DNA of 64,000 nucleotides, from NCBI GenBank assembly GCA_013398055.1, contig VZRS01007507.1, positions 496,001 to 560,000 on the forward strand, read 5' to 3'. The DNA is from Ifrita kowaldi (Eukaryota; Chordata; Aves; Passeriformes; Cinclosomatidae). Numbering within the stretch: the first letter of the stretch is position 1; each line of letters opens with the position of its first letter. Made by a program: the position numbers and the translations under genes. Shown here one piece after another: positions 1 through 12,400 of the stretch. The notes beneath the pieces are model-generated. The model did no database searches. It was not told where the DNA came from and saw only the letters and a program-made list of their open reading frames with translations.

Positions 1-159
1 AGTTACCACGAAACTATAAAATCGTTCTTTAACCCTGGGTGATTTTTACTACTTATAAATATCATTCCCCTTTGAACAGGGCAGTCCTGGCGACTAAATC
101 GTGTCCTAGAATGTGATAACCACTGGTTGCAAAGATGTAACTGCTACTTACCCATTATT
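1..159. other. Intergenic, nothing recognised
   Basis: AT-rich non-coding sequence at the window edge. I see no exon, RNA gene or clear repeat before the CR1 tail that follows. Confidence 0.5.
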
Positions 160-275
160 TATAGGCACGTGGGGTGATACTTGGGGTGGTCCTTTGCAAG
201 GCCAGGAGTTGGACTTTGATGATCCTTGTGGGTCCCTTTGAACTCAGAAATTCCAACTATATTCCATGATTCTAT
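160..275 (+). mobile_element. CR1 LINE 3' end fragment
   Basis: The stretch reads like the 3' terminus of a bird CR1 element: a 'ttggact..gatgatcct' block, then 'gggtcccttt', then a terminal 'ccatgattctat'. The order and orientation match the CR1 3' UTR and its short ATTCTATG-type tail. It is 5'-truncated, as is usual for CR1, and diverged. The 5' boundary is approximate. Recognition is from memory of the family, not a search. Confidence 0.7.
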
Positions 276-2229
276 TTCCATTTTTAATGCCTAAGTCTAA
301 AAAGTACCAAATAATAAATATGTACATTTATGATTTGATTAGGTGTGTTCTTAACCCCTTCCTTACCCTAACGTTTCTATTTTGCATTTTAATATAATGC
401 AGGTGTTTCTGTACTTGTAAACTGAGGCACGGCTTAGTCTGCTGCATGCGTTAAAGATTTGGTTTTTAACTGCTTGGAAATTGATTGTCCATGAAGATTA
501 TCAAAAATATTTGGCAGAAGGGACTGTTTTCCTGCTCTAAATAGATGCTGCTGAGAAATCTGTAGAAAGACTGTGTCTAAATATCTTATGCTTTAACTTA
601 CTTGGCTGCAGCTTCTTCCCCACATAGTTTCCTCATCCTGGAACCACTACCCCTATCTTGTGGGGTTGTACCTGGGTGCAACGGGTCCTTCTAGAGTCTC
701 TGCACTAAGATAGATACTGAGAGCCTTGAGCAGAGCAGCAGCAAGCCAGTGCTGCTTCCCTGCAGGTCAGTGGGCATATGAAGGGCCTTCAAAGGCAACA
801 CATGGAGCAAGCCTGTGCCCTGCATAAGTCATGCACAGGTTGCAGGCTGCATACAGGCAACAGGGTCCAGGAAAAAAAGGTTGCATATGCCAACCCAGAA
901 ACCTGGCCTGCCTGCAGAGCATGAGAATCCCGGCATAGATATCTGTCAATATTTATTTGGCTATAATATTCACACCTGGCTACCCTGAGAAGATTCCCCC
1001 TTCCCATTTTAATGCCTGCAAGCTTTATAGAGTAAAGCAAATCAACAGGCAAACACTGAGGCCTGACTGACATGTTAAGCAACTCTCAGGTAGTCAGATC
1101 CTCTAACAACCAAGCCTGAATGATGCTGATAAGCCATGTTTTCAGGGGTTGCTAAACACAATACAGGTGACTCCCTTGTTCATGTGGGGCAGACTTGCTG
1201 GCAATCACACAGACCAGGCAATTGGGAATGACAAGCAATTCATTGAAGAAACCCCTTTTGGTATCAGGGGTAAATTGCACTTCAAACTTATATCTTTCTC
1301 TACAGGAAACCAGAACTGACTGATCTCACTCAGAGACAGGCATGGGCTGACTGCTCACAGGCCAAGCTGGCTGGTCTGGGCCAACAGCCCCACTGCTCCC
1401 AGTTCCATAGGCAGTTTATTCAGCTGCCAGCTAACCTACAGAGCTGGGAAAGGAACAGCTAAGCTGGGCTTGTATATTGAGTTTCTCTCAGGTTGGCTCA
1501 TAGAGAGCTAATGAACCATGATCTGTAGAACTTCATAAAGATACAGCCATCTTTGAAGCTCTTCTCATCAGGATGTATCAGTTATTACAGCTCCAGGACT
1601 TAATATTTCAGAAATAAAGTTCAGAATGATTTTAAAGTGAGGACTATTCCTCAGACCTGATGTGTTTCCTGCAAATCTCAAGCAACAAGGCAACAAAACA
1701 TAAAGTTTCTTCTGCTGTCTCTGTTTTAACAGAGAAACACAGCAGTGCTGCAGATATTTAGAACATGAACAATGCAGCTTTTTTGCGTGAAGTTTTCAAG
1801 AAAAAATGTAGGCCTGTTCTTAAATGAGGGAAATAAAGTGGCACAAGGTGATAGGGAAAGCTCAAGTACTCAACACTTTCTGGCTTTGGTTTTCACAGAC
1901 AGGCCTGCTCCCACAGCTCTGCATGTGCCAGTGTGCTCTGGAGAGGAGCAACCATCAGGAGGAAATAATGTTAGGGTCTACCAAAAAACAAGTCCATAGG
2001 GTGGTGATGGAACCAACACAGAGCTGTAGAAGTGGTTGGCCAACATGATTATGAGACAGTTAAAATATCATCCATGAAACAGACCATGTTTATCATGGAA
2101 GGGCTCTGATCACTGGACAAAGACCTCATCTCTGAATAAAAAGAAGACTCAAGCAATAGGGGCTACTTTGCTTCCACTGCAGTCCCCAGACAGATAAAGG
2201 TACCCTTCCTCTTGGAATTTAATCCTAAA
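276..2229. other. Intergenic, no gene recognised
   Basis: About 2 kb with only short chance reading frames on both strands. No splice-flanked conserved peptide, RNA gene or obvious tandem repeat was seen. By amniote gene order this should be the spacer between the 3' end of WDR1 and SLC2A9, but no SLC2A9 exon was found. Confidence 0.5.
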
Positions 2230-2765
2230 TACTTGTAGGACACATGAATAACCAACATGGACTTGTCACAGGCAAATTAGACTTGACCACTTGGTAATTC
2301 TGCATCTCACTGCTGACAGCAATGCAGATGAGGTGAGGGAGGGGATGCAGCACATCTAGGCTTCAGACAGCACCTCCCATAGCAGCTTTCCTTAGAAGCT
2401 GAGGTGTGTGGGCTGGAGGAAGTCAACAACTGAACATCCAACTGGGGGCCAGCAGGTCGCAGAGAAAATATTCCAGGGGGCCAATAGCAAGGGCACAGTG
2501 TTCAACTTTCTCCTGCTACTAACAGATAAGGTAAATGAGTGGTCACACAATACAGCTTGGAGTCTCAGGTTGGATATTAGGAAAAACTGAAGTGGAACAG
2601 ATTACTCAAAGAGGCTGCGTGATCTCCATCCTTATAAGTGCGTCAAGACTTGATTAGAAAACAGAATACAGCTGACCTGGTCTAGTATTGCCCATAGCCC
2701 TACTTCATACTTGAGATGAGGTCTTTAGGGTCCTTCCACCAACATCTCTATGAATTTGGGTAACT
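2230..2765 (+). mobile_element. Degenerate CR1 LINE (late ORF2 and 3' end)
   Basis: The first part (2255-2300) resembles the CR1 reverse-transcriptase region, with an 'acatggacttgtcacaggcaa' type stretch. The middle (about 2560-2640) carries the 'ggttggatattaggaaaaa' and 'gatctccatcc' blocks typical of the CR1 3' portion. The end (about 2715-2757) has the 'gatgaggtctttagggtcc' and 'ctctatgaat' pattern. Stops and indels break every frame, so this is a dead copy. Internal sections are deleted relative to a full element. Confidence 0.7.
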
Positions 2766-2847
2766 GATTTCATTCCTGTCAGTAAAAATACTGGTATTTC
2801 AAACAAACTGCCTTTAAATATGCAAAACACATGCATTTATTCATTGC

Positions 2848-2900
2848 AGTCTGATGATTGTTATGGGTCCCTTCCCACTTGAGATATTCTATGATTCTTT
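2848..2900 (+). mobile_element. CR1 LINE 3' terminus, second copy
   Basis: Short match to the last ~50 bp of CR1: 'ctgatgattgttatgggtcc', then 'ttcccacttgagatattc' and 'tatgattct'. It lies about 90 bp beyond another CR1 3' end in the same orientation, so it is probably a separate severely truncated insertion. Confidence 0.65.
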
Positions 2901-3193
2901 TACTGCTTAGCTTAATTCCCAAGCCTCTCTGGGGAGCTTTGCACTCCTAGAACAAGCATCTGCTGTATATATGCAAACTTGTGACTTGTTCTCAGCCCAG
3001 CCAGTTAACTGCATCATTCTGCTCCCAGGCCACTGAAGGCACCTTTTTCTCCTCTGTATACTTTCATCACAGAGGTAGACACAGCTGAATTTACTGTAGG
3101 GAACAGTTTTCATCAGTAAATCCTTTCTTGTGCCACAACCATGAAACAGTATCTGCAGTGACATACTGGGTTCTCTGCTTATAAATGTACCTC

Positions 3194-3194
<1 letters not shown>
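2901..3194. other. Unclassified sequence before the A tract
   Basis: Unique-looking sequence with no recognisable exon or RNA. No AATAAA hexamer precedes the A tract at the right distance, so there is no positive evidence that this is a retrocopied transcript. Confidence 0.4.

Positions 3195-3238
<44 letters not shown>
3195..3238 (+). repeat. Uninterrupted poly(A) tract, 44 A
   Basis: Forty-four consecutive A residues without a mismatch, between 'gtacctcc' and 'tcagttcc'. The purity implies a young or actively slipping mononucleotide repeat, or a consensus-length artefact. CR1 elements do not end in poly(A), so it is not a normal CR1 tail. Confidence 0.95.
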
Positions 3239-3241
<3 letters not shown>

Positions 3242-5769
3242 GTTCCAGGTGGAAGGATTCTACATCTTTGGTATTTTGCTTCAGAAAAATATTCATGTAA
3301 TTAAGATTTTAAGGCTGCTACCCTCACTCTGAGGAACTCTAATTGTTAAGAGCAAAAGCATTTGGCAGAGGAACAGAGGTGGCAGAACATCTATCCATAA
3401 TTCTATTGTGTCCAACAAAACAAACAACTTCCATCTCCAAATGGATCAGTGATGCCCTTTATTTTTCCCCTCTACCAATTGCCAATTAAAGAATTGCATT
3501 TAGGATCTGCTGATATTCCACACAACAGCTGCTGGTAAATTTCTGGCTGACTGTACAGACCAGCTTCTTGGAAGGCCAATGCGCTGTACAAGCGTGGCAG
3601 AAATGGAACAGGCAACCGGGATTAAATCACAGTTAAAGGGGGAGGGGAGAGGAATGCCTGCACTACAGCCTTGTGAGGAATTACTGGTCACGTTAGTTCT
3701 CCGAATCTACCCCTGGCCTAATTAAGCTGCATTTTTACTGTAAAGCAGGCAAACTGCCAGCCATGGTGAAGTGAAACCAGCTTTCCAGTAACTGCCAGGA
3801 GGAGCTCAAAAGCATGTTCATGTTTAAAGCAGAAGCCTTTAATAAGGGGGCTTGAGAAGCTGTGCTTGAACAGGGCTTGGACTAATATTAAAATACAATT
3901 CTTAATATAGCAACATATAAGGTGCTTTGGGGTTTTTTAAGGTGTGGGATTTTTTTTGTTTTTTAATTTGCATCCTCTGAGCCTGATTTCATATTCATGT
4001 CAAGCATCACTATTTCCTTTTGAAATCACTACAATCTGTAGAGACCATCCTGTCTTTTTTTCCCTGTTTCTCTGTTCCAGGGCAGGCCAAGGGGTTTGAC
4101 TTTAGCAGGAGACATTTCCAATCTGGGGCAAACACAAGTAACGTAGGGGTCCAATTCAGAGCAGTACAGCCAGGCTCCTTAGATCAGTTTGTTATGTGTG
4201 TACTCTGGATCAACAATCAACCTATGCTACGACATTTGGTCCAACAGCAGAATATATTTGCAGTTTTTTAGTCGGGATTTGCTAGCCAACTACAAAGACC
4301 ATATTAGTTCTTATGGAATTAGAAGCTCAGGCCATATGCCAGTAAACAAATCCAATGGAAGCTGAAGCACGAGCAGTCACCCTCACCGCCAGCCAAACAC
4401 AAATCTCAACGCAGGGTTTCTAGCTAACAGGCATTCCCGCAGGAGCACTATCACAAGGTCTTCGAGGAATCAAAAAATAGTTCATCCTACACATCACCTA
4501 TCAGGCACAGTGCACAAGCTCTGATAACTGCTCAACTCCTCCTCCCCTCCCCCTTATAATTACTTAAATGACAGGGATTCAACTACCACAGGAACCCACT
4601 GAGTAGATTCAATAGCAACTCTTCCAGATCTGACTTAGGAACAACGGATGAATTGCTTGCTGTGCCAGTCCCTATGCAAGAGCAGAAGTAGTTTTAGGGG
4701 CAAGACACTGAGAAAACCTTATTCATTTGGATCCTAAGCCAAATATCAAACACATCCTTTTCCAAAACTTCTTTTGTCCTTGCATCATTAGTAAGCATAC
4801 ATGCAAAACTGCTAATAGACACAGCGAACACAAAGAAACCACGGTGCAAAATATCCCACTACTTAGAAGCAAAAAATCTATGTCAACTGTTCCACTGTAG
4901 ATGTTAGTTTGCAGGCTAGGAGACATCTGATCACCGCTCCTAAAAAGAAATCAATGTTTTTCCTTTTTAAAAGATGTTTCACCAACATTTCATTTTTGAA
5001 AGGCAATTTTTTTTCAGCAATTGAGCAATAGTCCACAGGATGAGAAGCAGCAAAAGCATTTTATTTGCTGTATTATTAGTGTCATTAGAAATATGATTGG
5101 TAAAAAAAACACGCAAGTCCACACAGAAAGGAAAGCTTAATAAAACCCAAAGACAACTGGAAAGGTGGTGGTGGTAGTGGTAGAGACTTAGCAGAGAAAA
5201 TATTTTTTTGAAGTCTTCCAAGGTTCTAGACAGCAACAACTCTTTTTTGGCCATCAGAGATGGTAACAAATCTTCCTACTACTTTGCATCAGAGTGTCCT
5301 CCTCCACCCTTGTTGGACTGCTAGCTTCCTATCACTTAAACGTGTTGTGGAGTGTGAGAAGGGAACTAAACACAACATCAGGATCTCTTCGCATGAGGTA
5401 ACACTTTCATGCAACTGTTCTGCACATGCAAAGGCATAAAACTTACTGAGCAAACACTATCTTCTCAAAAATCACTTCAAGTCATAACAACACTTCACTT
5501 TGTTTAATTCCTGTATTTTCCAAAAGGTGGTAGAAGTACTGCATTTTTAAAACAACAACATGCTTCTCCTCCTTCAAACAGGAAATATCTTTAATCTTTG
5601 CAACAGAATGATTTCTTTTCTCTGACACTGAAATGATGAGACAGTCTTAATTAATGAAGTAACAATTGTGTTTCTGAAGTTGCCACAACGATTATTTGTA
5701 AACATTATACCCACAACAGTAAGTACATTAAAATCCCACACGTCCACCTTAAAATAAACCACAAAGATT
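3239..5769. other. Downstream intergenic region of WDR1
   Basis: No exon or RNA gene recognised. A minus-strand AATAAA (TTTATT at 5060-5065) about 730 bp beyond the main WDR1 poly(A) signal could serve as a distal site. Otherwise only short chance open frames occur. Confidence 0.45.
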
Positions 5770-6323
5770 TGACATGAAATACATAAAAAGTTTATTATGT
5801 ATGTACCCCATCTTCTTATCTGGAGGAGAAAATCTGAGGCAACAGTTTGGTGCAGTATAGAGAAGCAAAGCAATATACAGTAGCTGCACACAGCTTGATT
5901 GGTTTCAGACCATAACTAAATACTCTTACTATGACTGTTAGTACAGAAATGTTCTGTAATTAGAAAAAAATGAGAAGTATTACTCTCATGCTGTACAGTC
6001 TTATGCTTCTTGGTTAGAAAAGAATGACTGATTGAGTTTGAATCTTTCACGCCTGAACCTTGCACACCAGCTTGTTCGGCTGTTGCCTCTGGAATGTTCA
6101 GTACAAAGGTTAAGCTCCAGACATAATTTAAGTGCTTTTCATGTGCAAACTGTTACTCGCTAAAGCTTTCAAAGTACATTTAATTACAGATATGAACACC
6201 CTGTAAAGATATGAGGATATGACAGCAGACCCAGAGGCCAATACAGATTCTTTAAGAGAAATGCTATGTTCCACTGCAGTAGTTCTAGTCCCTGATTAGG
6301 TCCTTCCAAAGAGGGGGCTTATT
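5770..6323 (-). other. WDR1: WDR1 3' untranslated region
   Basis: Begins directly after the TGA at 6324-6326 and runs to about 20 bp past the AATAAA hexamer at 5791-5796. At roughly 550 nt the length is plausible for this gene. It is A/T-rich with no open frame continuing the protein. The exact cleavage site is inferred, not seen. Confidence 0.7.
5791..5796 (-). promoter_or_regulatory. WDR1: WDR1 polyadenylation signal AATAAA
   Basis: Canonical AATAAA on the minus strand, about 530 nt after the stop codon, followed at 5740-5710 by a GT-rich stretch (GGTGG..GTGTGGG) that suits a downstream element. This is the best candidate for the main transcript end. Confidence 0.7.
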
Positions 6324-6433
6324 TCAATTGTAGGAGATAGACCACTCTTTAACAGAAGCATCATGGGATGTTGTTACCAGAGTATGTTCATCCAACCATG
6401 CCAAGCCGCTTACATGATGTAGTCTGTGAGCAT
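6324..6433 (-). CDS. WDR1: WDR1 exon 15 (terminal coding exon)
   Basis: Completes Asp572 and encodes residues 573-607, ending EWSISYN then TGA at 6326-6324. It contributes the last blade, with the DEHTLVTTSHDASVKEW motif. The acceptor is ATACAG at the 3' end of intron 14 (6434-6734, 301 bp). In the mature message the stop is followed directly by the 3' UTR. Confidence 0.96.
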
Positions 6434-9400
6434 CTGTATCACAGTGCAAAGTAACAGAAAATAATTAGGAAGGCTGGGTTGACAAGGTAACTTCAGCACA
6501 TTCTAAATATGATTTTTAGCTGCATTAAACACTAATACTGGATTTTAAAAGTAACTACAAAAATAACATAACAGAAGAATTCCAGCTAATGTGACTAGAT
6601 AGAGATTAACATAAAGGCTAAATTGTTTTGGGAACATTCAAGGCCTGCATACCATTAGTCTAGAAAACAGAAACAGTGCTGGATTTCACGAACTACTAGC
6701 AACTTTCAAAAGTAGCATGTTGAAGAAAACATACCTGGTATCTTGACTCTGGTCTCTGGATCACTAACAGTCCAAACATATACCATCATGTCCATGCCTC
6801 CAGAAGCAAAGTGTTCATTATCTGGTGACCACGCAATACAAACAACTTTCGCATGGTGTCCGTAAAAGACGTTATGCTCCTATTTGAAAATTAGGGAGAC
6901 AAGGGTTATTCCAGTAGTTAAAGCAACTTCAGGAAATCACTGGCTTTCAATGTGCAGCATCAGAACAAGATACTGCAAGACTCCAGACAATGTATATCTC
7001 AGGTGCAGATGGATGCACTAAGCAAACCAAGTGGTGGCTTCATTTCATGTGATTTATTTAAATACTTACTAGGCCAATAAAATACAAACCTTTTGTAAAA
7101 AGCTGCTACGACATTTTTCTATTAAAGCTTGGTCTGTTGCATGCATATGCAATTTAGAGGCTTCTAAAATAATCCCACAGATGTTTCTCAAGGCAAAATT
7201 CTTTCAATTTTTACTTAGAAAATGAAATGGTTTTTGTGGAATGCCATCCTGCATTTTCATTTCAATGTTGTTTTAGTCAAAGCTTAAGGACTTTACAGAC
7301 TGATACACATTGAATGCTTGGGCTGAAAAGTGGAAATTGCCCATTTTTTGGTTCTTGGTTAAAAGACAGATTGGCAGATAAAGCAAGACTCCCTCTCCTA
7401 GCGTATTCCTTTCATTGCTTAGTCCTTACCATGGTGTGCCAAAGCCAGCAGAATTTTATTGCCAAGTCTGCTTTATTTACTTCATTGAATTTTATTGTAC
7501 TGCATGATTCTTATCAAACTGAGCCTGCATTCCTGTCCATTTTACAAAAATGCACATAAATGCTCTAACAGACATAGCACGTATTTTTTTTATTTCCTTT
7601 AAAAAACCCAAACTAACAAGTTAGTGGTTCAGCAGACCCAACGAAACTTTTTGTATTTAACTACTGCTAGTCTCTAGAAATCTAGCTCCCTCCCCTTTTT
7701 TAACTATGCATTTTTTATTAGATGGGTTTCAGTGTTTTCCCAGCAGCCAACCTATGCTGCACATTTCCTCAACTATTCTTGAGATCTGGAGGGTACACAT
7801 AGGCTGCTGTAAACGCTAATACTACCCCGAAATAGCAAGGTAAACAGTCACAGAAACATCAAATTTACATCAATGATTTACATACAATTAAGGCTCAGCA
7901 GCCACAGTGTACTTTACCACAAGAGATTTAGACATGAGCTGTCAGTCAATTTGTTTTTAAACAAAGACAACTCTCGCTACAACAATTCTTACCGCGTAGC
8001 CATCAGCGACACTAAAGACAGTGACAACTTTGTTTGCATCACAGACTGCAAGAAAGGCACCATCGTGAGAATATGCCAGGTCAGTAACAGGACCTTTCGC
8101 TTCCAAAGTCTTATCGTCACTTTTCAAAGAGGTTCCTTGGATTGAATACAAATGCACATTCCCATCCTGCAAATTAATAGCAAAGAAGGAGAAAAGGCAG
8201 AAAAATAATTTTACAATAGAAAGAGGAGTTTCTGGAACTTTTTACATTAATTCTATCTGATAGTGCTTCTGTTAAGAAGAAGTTTAAATAACCTGTCATT
8301 TATGCTACAATCCACCAAGTGTGGAAATAGACCCATTTTCTAGAATTTGCCAACTTCAAGAACACACTGGGTAAAAACAATTTAGCAATTTAAAAACAGC
8401 AAATAAAGAAAAGATTCAATTCAAAAAGAAGTGAAATAGACTTTAGGTCACAATTGTGGCAGAACCTGGGGAATGAAAGCCCAGGAACACCAAATACACA
8501 CAACTTACTTGATACAAATGCTGATGATGTTACAAATTGTCACCTACTATTTCTCAACAGAACACACCTACTATTATGAAATGCTTCTGTTACTTGCTCC
8601 AGTGCTCAAAGCAGTACAGTTTTAGGAAGTGCAACCTTACCGCTCCTCCCACTGCTGCTGTACCTCCTGTGGGGTGAATGGCTACAGCTTCCGGCTCATA
8701 GCCAAGGTCATCAATTGCAAAACATTTTTTCTTATCTTTCATCAAGACAATCTGTAAGTAGAAAACCAGAAACTAAGACCCTTCTTCAAAGTACCAAATA
8801 TAAAACTATACTAAGCCACATTGCTTAGTCATAAATACAAACGCCCTCTGGTTGCTCAGAAATTTATTGAATTCTCACCTTAAGGGAACAGTGCAATTCC
8901 TAAAAAAAAGCCTACATGTGGTGACTAACACACATAATCTGCTGTACTGGAGTACTCATGGTCTAAATTACGCACTGCAGGGCATCCCCCATTGCCTTCA
9001 GCTTTGCTTCAGTTGATTTGAACATGAAATAAACAAGCCAGTATTTTTAGCAACGCTTACTCCCTTCCTGGTTCACTGTTAAAGGGAGGGAGGCAGGACC
9101 AAATTAGTTGCAAGTTAATTCTGCAATGTTAAACTTTAAAGGCTATTTCCTATCCAGTTCTAGTCTATGGATAACTGGGATTAACTCACATGAGAACAGG
9201 TTTGGACAACACTATCTAATGCCCCAAGCACAAAACCAGCACCCATACAGAAAGCATAAATCATTTGAAGTTCATCATATTTCAATACAAGAGAGCCTTG
9301 GTGCAATGTCTCTGGTTTTCTGTGATCTGCATGCTAGTGGGAAGCACGCTAGAACTGCTTATGCTGTACAATAGCATTAGTTAATTGGTTAGTTGGATTA

Positions 9401-12400
9401 ATTGCAAAAAAACAAAATGCAGGAGAAAAACATCCTTTTGCCAAAATCATGTCACTGAACAAATGTGGCAAGAGCATGATTCTGACTGGTTTAACCTTCC
9501 AGCACAAAGCTGTATTGGTAACAAATACAGATGCATCCACACAAGGGACTTTCTGGAATTTAAATATATACATAAATGTGAAATTGGTACAGGATGAAAA
9601 AAGACAAGGCTATCAAGTATCCTGCTGAATTATGTTCCCTATAGCTCTTATTAGGAAATTCTGCAGATGTGCAAGGTAATCCCACACTAAATAACTACAT
9701 GTTACCATACATGGCATTATTAACACAGCAATTGTTGATAATCCACAAGTTAGCACTTACTTGTCCAATGCATAAAACTACAGTATAACCACCAGGACCC
9801 ACAGCTAAACATTTTGGTTGAACATCCATTTTCACAGCATCCTGGCCACTGGAAGAGGACATGCCAAGGCAGAGAAGCAGGAAGGACAAAGCAGATAAAA
9901 GTTATTCAATGTCTACTATTATTTAAAATTGCCTATTCAAATAACCATCCACTAATCATCAAGAACATGCATAGTTGAATTTTTTTATCTATTAATCTGC
10001 GAAGTCTCCTATTTGTTTAAAGCTTTACTATCTTGATCAGGTAGTACACCTTTGAAATGAAAGTTCATGTTACAATGCTATAGTTTAATTTTTAAACTAA
10101 CTAGATTATTTTAACAGGATTATTTAATTTTTTTTTTTGCTTAAATTCTGGTTTCCATGAAGAAACAGCTGTGTCCCATCCCTCCTAACCACATTTATCA
10201 CCACTATCTCTGGATATTTATGAATCACAAAGCAGACACCCTTCCTACAGCCCCTAATTAAGTTGCCCAATACAATATAGGTCTCCATCTAACCCGTGGA
10301 AGGGATAAAACAAATTGAAAAGACTGAGATGCATTTCTCATTGTCAGAAAAAAGCACAAGGTTGGTACAGTAATCATGTCTGCAGTTTCCATGGTAACAT
10401 AAAACCTAAATAAACTCCAGCATAATTTTTTTACCATATAAAATCAACAAAACTCTTGCTGTAAAACAATTATACTGCAATAAAAGGCAACATTTTAACT
10501 AACCTGTAATCCCTCTTGCTAAGGTTGGTATAGCGCACAGTGTCATCCATACTGCAGGTAACCAGCTGGTCCATTTCATCCACTGCCATTCTAGAAACCT
10601 GGTTTGTGTGGCCTTTCCCAGAAAAGCCATCATTCTCTCCAGTTTCAGAATCCCAATAATGTGCATAACAGAATTAAGGAACATTTGAAGATATTGGTGC
10701 AGTCAGACACCACATCATGAAAAGTTAAGTAAGTGAGAGAACAGAGAAGGTTAGAAAGGACCTCTTGAGATTTAGTCCATCCTGCTGCTCAAATTGGTGT
10801 CAGCTACAACAGGCTGCAGGGTTCTGTAAGGTTCTGAGTATCTCTAGGGATGGAGAATTTACAAGCTCCACAGGCAATCTCATAATATTTATTAAGTGAA
10901 CCTCTGATTTTCTGTAGTGAGCTAAATGACCTACCACAAACAGTAGCAAATACTGGAATAATTAGCATTAGGTCTGAGACTAGAAAATACTTTTTAAAGA
11001 ATTTTAGTTTGAAGTCCTGCAACATTGGCTTTCCCTCATGTAACATGGTTACAGGTCTGCAAAGAAACAGGGCCTATATTTATAAGAGTTTATGCCAACA
11101 TGACACCATTTAAAAGGCAGGATGAAGGACTGCAGTTGTAACTGTAAGCTTCACAATGTAACTGGAAATGTAACTTTCTGCATATTGTGTCATAAGTGGA
11201 AAATATGTGTTGCTGTATTTTGATGTTACAAGAGGCTAATTTATATATTTAGTTGCTCCTCCATACTAACGAGCTACCGACCATGAAGAAGCAACAACTG
11301 AAAATTAAGAGCTGGTTTATATTTAGCAGGAAAGTGTGAAGACAACTAGAAAAACAGGTATTATGGGAAAGCAAAATAAACTTCTTTAGACAAAATACTC
11401 ACTTGTGTCAAATAAACTTTGGGCTTTTTTTTTCACCTCTCGTAATGAGCTCTCTCAGACTATAAGACTAGAAGAAGTACCACTATCATTCAAAGGATAT
11501 TAATATGACCATCATTACTTCCAGAGTAAATATAGGACTTTCCACCATTTTTGTGCACCGTAAGACACTGAATTGATTTACTATGACCCTGTGAATGGGA
11601 CATAAATAATTATTGATGAGCAATTTTTAACACATACATACACCTATTTGAGAAGAATTAAAGGTTATTTAGAAAATAACATGCTATTCACAAGCATTAA
11701 AAGTCATCCAGTATATAAACCACTATTTTACAGTGCAGTCATTTAACTGTTACAGCACTGCTATTGCTATGTCCTTGAAGAGAAACAATAAGCATCATGG
11801 ATGTCCTTATTAGCCTGATGAGCCAAAATACTTTCGTTGCCTTTTCATCACTGCTTTTCAGGCACTTTACAATTCAGGGAAGAGGACTAAATATGGTCAT
11901 GTACCCACACCAACTTCCAGAATTATAGCAGTGATGGCAAAAATCTGGGACACTGTTTCTAGTTCATGTAAAAATGTAAGTTCCCGTGAGAAGAAGTCTT
12001 GTGTCAGTGAACTCTTTAAATCCTAAAATTAAAGTTCGATTGCATGGTAACCCTAATCACCTTGTCCACAATACACTAGTTCTGGGAGAATGAGACATCA
12101 CTGGTAGTTTTCTATCTATGCTGTATTTCTTTTCTCATCTCAAGAATGCTTAAAAGCTGCAACAAAAGATAAGTTGATAACAATTAAAATGAAATAATCA
12201 GTCTGTGTATTTGCACAAAGCACAGTCACACATGTAACATAGTAACTTCTTGATTCATATGACTTGAAGAAACAGTCACACACAGCTTGTTTGGCAATGC
12301 TAATTTAACAAAGCTATTTTTCAATAGCTACTATTCCATCTTGACAACCTCAACCACCGAGTCATTTATTGCAGAAACTCATGCAGTAACAGAACTTACC

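Larger units (their letters stand above)
10661..11500 (-). other. WDR1: WDR1 intron 9: U12-type AT-AC intron
   Basis: The 840-bp intron begins ATATCCTTTG (11500 downward), the U12-type 5' splice-site consensus. Near its 3' end is TTCCTTAAT (10681-10673), one base from the canonical minor-spliceosome branch sequence. The likely branch A at 10674 lies 13 nt before the terminal AC at 10662-10661, inside the narrow spacing required by the U11/U12 machinery. No GT or AG placement nearby preserves the conserved protein. The intron is phase 1 and contains a sense-oriented CR1 fragment. The minor spliceosome removes such introns more slowly than the major one, which could make this a rate-limiting step in WDR1 expression (inference). 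Confidence 0.93.

Noticed and set aside
2907..3296. 129-codon minus-strand frame with a long Phe run
   Set aside because: The frame stays open only because it reads the poly(A) tract as Phe codons. No other coding evidence.
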